From Gongronella butleri (lineage: Eukaryota > Mucoromycota > Mucoromycetes > Mucorales > Cunninghamellaceae), in contig JAIWZP010000010.1 of the NCBI GenBank assembly GCA_025201375.1, forward strand, positions 496,001 through 560,000: 64,000 nt of DNA, given 5' to 3'. The notes under the pieces were generated by a model, which was given only the letters and a program-made list of their open reading frames with translations, did not search any database and was not told the DNA's origin. Below are positions 58,979 through 64,000 of this stretch, one piece after another. How positions within the stretch are numbered: the first letter of the stretch is position 1; the number at the start of each line of letters is the position of its first letter. A program made the translations under genes and the position numbers.

Positions 58979-61749
58979 ATGACTACCCCCGCCATGTCAA
59001 TCTCGCAGATGATGGACCCACGTGGTTCTAGTACATTGTCCGCCAAAGGTAAGTGAATTTCAATTGAAAGACGCGTGCCGCACACACACACACATACATA
59101 CACATCCTTTTGGGCGCTCAATGCCATTGGGACAACATGCCATCGCCATCAGTCAAGATCCCACATTGAGTTTCCCTTGTGTTGGGTTATTTTTTTCCCC
59201 TGGACCCGCCCCCCGCCTCCCTTTTTTGTAACGCTGCTCACTCCCATTCCTTTCTTTTTTTTTATTGTGACCTATGCGCATTTTAGTCAAAGTGTTTTAT
59301 TCATTCAAGGATGACGACTCCACCTGCTTGTGCTCCTTTGAAACGGGCATCCGACAACCCTCTTCCAGTCGATGGGCGCCCGTGTCATTGCGTCAATGCT
59401 TGTTGACCGTCTGCTCTTCCAGGTACGACAAAAAAAAATGACGAAATTGCCACGCCTCTTTCCTCCCTTTTTTGATTTCGTCACACGTACAAGGCGAAGA
59501 GGGGGTTTGGAACGTGAGGCGTGTGCTTATCAGAGATGGAGTGTGCTTAGTTGATGCTTTGTGCACGGTCATTCATTGGATTTAACGCGTCACCCCTTTT
59601 TTCGTTTTTTTTTAAAACGATGCAGTCCTGACCAACTCATGCGACAAGACGACGATGTCGCCATTTACAGCGCCAACGTTGAGGAGAGCGCCGTGTCACC
59701 GGATGCATCCGTCAAGGAATTGCGCTCAACCGCCATTTGGGAGGGCCATGGCTTGCTTTCCAATCTTTTACGCGACTCGGCGCACAGCGACACCTCTGTC
59801 ACGGGGCAAATTCTCAATTCCGTGCCGGGCGATAGACACCAGCTCACCATTCAAGTCATTTTGCAGCTGCATCCCGTAAGAAAAAGCACAAAAACAGCGC
59901 ATTCACACGGAATTGACGCGTTTTTATTCTCCTTTTTTCAAAAGGTTCGAACAAAATCGGGTACCTTGGCACCTGGCATGCATCCTCGATCGTCTCCCCC
60001 TCCTGTGCCACCACCTCATCAGTCACATCGTGCTTCATCCACGTCGCCGTCGCCACCAGTGCCTGCACAGGCTCAGGGCCGATCACCGCCGCAACCACAT
60101 CAACCTCCACATCAGCAACAACAAGGGCCGCGGTCGTTGCCGCCCATGCGGTCATTACTGACACCCGATCGGCCGCTTGAATCGAAATTGCCCTCCATTA
60201 GATCTCTTGACCAGCCGTTGCGCTCAGAAATGGATTTCGTGCGACCATCCACTTCGCCGCCGACAATGAGCACCTCTTCCTCAACAGGTAGGACAGCTCG
60301 CGATTAGGGTTTGCATTTTGCCTAACTTTTTTTTTCTTATTTTTTTCGCGATTATTTTTCATCAAAAACAAAAAAAAAAAGGCGGCTTTGATTCCTCAGT
60401 GTCGTCGTCGTCATCAGACTGGTCGAGGAGTATGTTGACGGCACCGCATCCGTATGATCACGAACGCGCCGCGGCCGCCGCGTCAGGTGTTGGAGCGTAT
60501 TCCGTGCCACCGACCGCGTCTGCTTCTCACGCCGCCCCTCATCCCTATTATCATCATCATCATCCGCACCCGCACCACGTGCCCCCGCGGTATCCGATGG
60601 CATCGTCGTCCGCGGCAGCGGCTTCGGGATCGACATCGTCGCCGCCCATGATGCCCGGCGCTGACCAGATGGCCGCGACGCGAAAACAGCCGATGGATGC
60701 CTTTTACCACCAGTCACGGCGGAAAAAGCGCGACACCAAGCCCCCCAACGCCAACGACGTGCGCCCCTACGTCGACGTGCCCAAGGATCGCCATGGAAAC
60801 TACATTTTCCCCGTTGACATTGACTCTTGGACCGTGCTCGACCTCGGCACTGTCATTTGGGATCGCCCGGCCTTTCATAATCAACGCTACATTTACCCCG
60901 TCGGCTACTGTGTGAAAAAGTAAGCGGTTTTTTTTTTTTCATCTTCCCCTCGATCGCGGACCCCGTGTCACCTTTTGAAATCTGGGCAAAAAAAAAAAAA
61001 AAAAAAAAAAAAGCCAAAAAGCCAAAAAAAATCTCACGCTTCTTTTGTTAGGTGGTACCGAAGCATGGTGGATCCGCACAGCGACACTCAATACACTTGC
61101 AAGATCTTGGATGGCGGAGACGAACCCATCGTAATGTTCAAAAGAAAAAGAAAAGGCAAAACAAACCAAAAAAAGCTTGTCTGACGCCTTTTTTAGTTCC
61201 AATTAGAGGCCGATGACAACCCTGGTGAGGTATGGCGTGGCCCCACACCCACGACCGTGTGGACGATTGCTGTTCGAAGGTTTGTCAACATCAAATGAGG
61301 GCCGGACGCGCTGTCGAAATCACCCGTTTTACTCATTGTACACGTTTTTTTTATTTATTTATTTATTTTTCGCCAGAGCGTTCGCCATTCGCAACATGGA
61401 TTATGGGCACAATCCGGTGGGTCCCGACTTTTTTGGTTTGCGCAAGAATACCATTGCCAAGATGATCCAGGACCTGCCCAACGCGGACCAATGCCGCAAT
61501 TACGTGTGGCAGCATTTTGAGATCATCAACAACAGTGTGTCAGGCAAGGGCAAGCCATTGCGCCGGTCAAACACGCGCGTCAGCACAAGCAGCAGCCGAT
61601 CGTCCACCAGCAGCGTCAGCAATGTCAGCGAACCCATGTCCACACCCGTCCCGCATCCACAAAACTCGTCATCCACGCCCTTGCATGGTCAACAACAAGC
61701 GCCTTCGCCTTCGTTAAAGGACGAGCCCATGACCGACGCGACACCATGA
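58979..61749 (+). CDS. FYRN/FYRC domain nuclear protein, TBRG1-like
   Basis: Eight exons: 58979-59048, 59287-59422, 59626-59875, 59945-60287, 60382-60919, 61052-61130, 61197-61279 and 61377-61749; 623 residues. The C-terminal third is a paired FY-rich domain: FYRN region SWTVLDLGTVIWDRPAFHNQRYIYPVGYCVKK-WYRSMVDP and TCKILDGGDEPIFQLE, then a FYRC region PTTVWTIAVRRAFAIR, VGPDFFGLRKNTIAKMIQDLP and NYVWQHFEI. This order and the DFFG word resemble vertebrate TBRG1, a chromatin-linked growth regulator. FYR domains also occur in MLL/trithorax-type proteins, but no SET or PHD domain is present here. The middle is Pro-, His-, Ser- and Ala-rich with RRKKR, a possible nuclear signal. The tail is Ser-rich. 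The first two exons are the least certain. Confidence 0.85.
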
Positions 61750-64000
61750 AGCGCCCCCGTCATCCCTTGTTTCTCTCTTATTTTCTGTGTATCATATCCT
61801 CACCTTCCCCCCCCACCCCCAATTGTCCACGTTGATCGTTTTGCGACGATGCCCCCCACCTTTTTCTCAATTCTCAACTTTCTGGTTCACACGCGGCTGT
61901 TTCTCATCTTGGCGTGTGCTCTTTTGCCCTCTTTTCCATCCCCCAATTCCATTTTCCATCACCCCGTCTCGTCTTTTTTTTTTTTTTTTTCCTACGCCCA
62001 TATTATCTACCCACTACGCTATAGATTTGTTTCCCCCCGCCCTGTTTCGTCTCTCGTTTGTTCCCATGCTCTATCCTCCTCATGATACTCCCACGCCCGC
62101 GTCCGTTTTGTGTTTTTTTTTCTATTTTGCCCTTGTCTTTTACGTACATGTTTTGTTCATAAATCATATCCATTGCCCTTTTTCTGATTCACCTTGTTGT
62201 TTTGTCGGACGCAAAAATAAAAACGTTGGTCGCGCAAAGCATGTGATGGTTGCGACCAATCCCACTTATGTCAATTTGCTATCCTGTCCCTGGCCCACCC
62301 TTTTGACATCCGTCTCAACGGAGGCGGACACCCAACTTTATATCCCCATCTTTGGAAATCCATCTATTTTTTATTTCTTTTTACAATGATTGTTTGCGAG
62401 CTGGGCAACAATCATAGGCGCGGGAACTCGATCTTGCGCTCCGATGCGCATGACAGGAGACGGCGGAGGCGAAATGGAGCGCTCAATGGATGCTCGTGCC
62501 TCCTCTTTGTTCAGTTAATGTGTGGTGAGAAAAGAGTGATCGTGCAGATGGCAAAAAGCCCGCACAATTGGGAACCCATGTGCGCTGATCTGACAGACAG
62601 AATCGCTTCTTTCCCTTTCAGGCCAATGGAATACTCCGTTTGGGCATGGCTGATCGAATGAGCCGGAGAAATGGAATTGTGCCCCTCCAGCCATTGTGGT
62701 CGTTGTAGACAGAGCATACAAACGACTAATTGTTCAAAAAGTGTGTCTAAAAGTTCAAAATGTGCGTACTTGGCAAACGTGTTCTTTGCTCAAAAGTAAA
62801 TAAAAGGGTATTTCGTGAGGTTTAGCAAGGGGGAATCCACCAAAGGGGTGAGGCAACCCAAAAATAAAATCCGGCGATTTGGGTTTAAAGAGGAAAAACT
62901 AGGGCCGCGAGGACGCTTTGAGATGGCGGGGGCGGCCGACGATCGCTTGACCCTTGCCCGATTCGACGGGAAGAACGGGAACTCGGGACGGGGGAGAGAC
63001 GTGCAGGGCTTAAAATCTCCTAATTACATGGCATCGCCCATGGTCCAATCACAGGCGCCCGGTCCCTGAACCAGGCTTTGCGTTGCGATTTGCACAAACA
63101 CGATTGGGCAGCCTGGCTCGGCTGAGGTCAATTTTCTTGGGGGGTAAAGCCGTTCATGGCCCTTTTGAACATCCCATACCGGCCCCATTGTTCGGCGTGG
63201 AGCGAGATTTTCCGCAGGGCGACGCGTGGCAAAAGAAAAGAAAAAAAAAAAGGCATCAGCTGATCACCGATTGGCGATTAGGCATGTACCAAGTTACTGG
63301 TTTTCCCCTCTATCTTTCTTTTGTTTTATTTTCCTTGGGGGGGTGCACATAGCCAGGGATCCAATGGATGGCGTGTGCTGCGATGCCTGTCCCAGCATGG
63401 TCGGGCCATCCACTGTCGTTTTCATCCCCCAAACGGCCAGGCATGACCTGATTTATTCTGTCACTCATGTCAAATCATATCAAGGAGAAGAAGGTTCAAC
63501 ATGGGCCACGTCAGCATTCGTGTATTTTTATTTTTATTGTTTTTTTTTTTTTGTCAGGCAATGAATTGGACTTTTGGACAAATGACAGGTTCGTCAGCCA
63601 TGTCACCGTCCACCCTTCCCAATGACTCGGGCCAATGTTCTTTTTTATCACAATGGTTGCATTTGCGTGGGAGAAAAAGCGGGCTGCGGCGGACATCCAA
63701 TGCGAACGTGCACATTTGCTGAGCCCTGTTGGGTGTCATGGCTCAAAAAGGCACCGGTCGGCGTCATGCAGCAATAATAATCATGCACGCACACACACTT
63801 TTGGTCCCAAATCACTGGGTCGCGTTGTGCCCGCATGCCCGGATGCAACCAAAAACATAAAAAAAAAATAAGCAAAATCTTAGCTAAGCTGGCATTTGGG
63901 TGCGTGATTTATTGCAGCTTTTGGGCAAGACCTGATTCTCTGGGTCTCAGGGCCACTGGGAGATGCACATGTCTGCTCACTATGTATCATATGCCATCTC
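61750..64000. other. Terminal intergenic region, no gene supported
   Basis: The first 470 bp are a pyrimidine-rich 3' flank of the FYR gene with AATAAA at 62216-62221. The remainder has only short frames with no recognisable domain. The gene to the right, if any, lies beyond the window. Confidence 0.5.

Overview
The window is nuclear DNA of an intron-rich filamentous fungus. Seventeen protein-coding genes can be modelled, nearly all with short GT-AG introns packed with A or T homopolymers. The gene set includes a siderophore transporter, a Whi2-type BTB protein, fungal TIP41 and TAF13, and alpha-arrestin and COQ5 homologues. That set, the many introns (20 exons in the kinesin gene) and the presence of Aquarius, a paxillin-like four-LIM protein, arginyl-tRNA-protein transferase and a TBRG1-like FYR protein point to an early-diverging fungus, most likely Mucoromycota. 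The phylum is an inference from gene content. No rRNA or tRNA gene could be supported.

Layout. 1-2.2 kb: CA-rich start and a repeat element with long inverted arms. 2.2-12.4 kb: homeodomain factor (-), an ALG12 mannosyltransferase whose frame runs into a complete glutaredoxin (-), an alpha-arrestin (+) and PEX2 (+). 12.8-14.9 kb: siderophore/iron transporter (-). 17.3-22.5 kb: kinesin-6 (+) and a small basic ORF (+). 23.4-29.9 kb: paxillin-like LIM protein (-), ATE1 (-), TIP41 (+) and WHI2 (+). 29.9-36.1 kb: a 6.2-kb gene-poor, repeat-rich island holding a 1-kb terminal-inverted-repeat element. 36.1-39.7 kb: COQ5 (-), MOSC/mARC-like protein (-) and RPL26 (+). 40.4-52.0 kb: TFIIF-alpha (+), a peroxisomal-type long-chain acyl-CoA synthetase (+), TAF13 (-) and Aquarius (+). 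52-59 kb: a second gene-poor island with decayed copies of the same repeats. 59.0-61.7 kb: FYRN/FYRC protein (+). The last 2.3 kb shows no gene.

The genes do not form one pathway, but some neighbours are related. ATE1 and TIP41 share a 155-bp divergent promoter, and TIP41 is followed by WHI2; both are linked in yeast to TORC1 nutrient signalling. TAF13 and Aquarius are divergent over 159 bp. The mARC-like gene and RPL26 are divergent over about 240 bp. PEX2 and the AKL-ending acyl-CoA synthetase both concern peroxisomes.

The most unusual feature is the ALG12-glutaredoxin reading frame (4683-6888). One uninterrupted frame carries an ER dolichol-phosphate-mannose mannosyltransferase into a dithiol CPYC glutaredoxin, and an intron splits the active-site motif. 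It is either a genuine fusion that would bring a redox domain to an N-glycan assembly enzyme, or two nested genes that share a frame.
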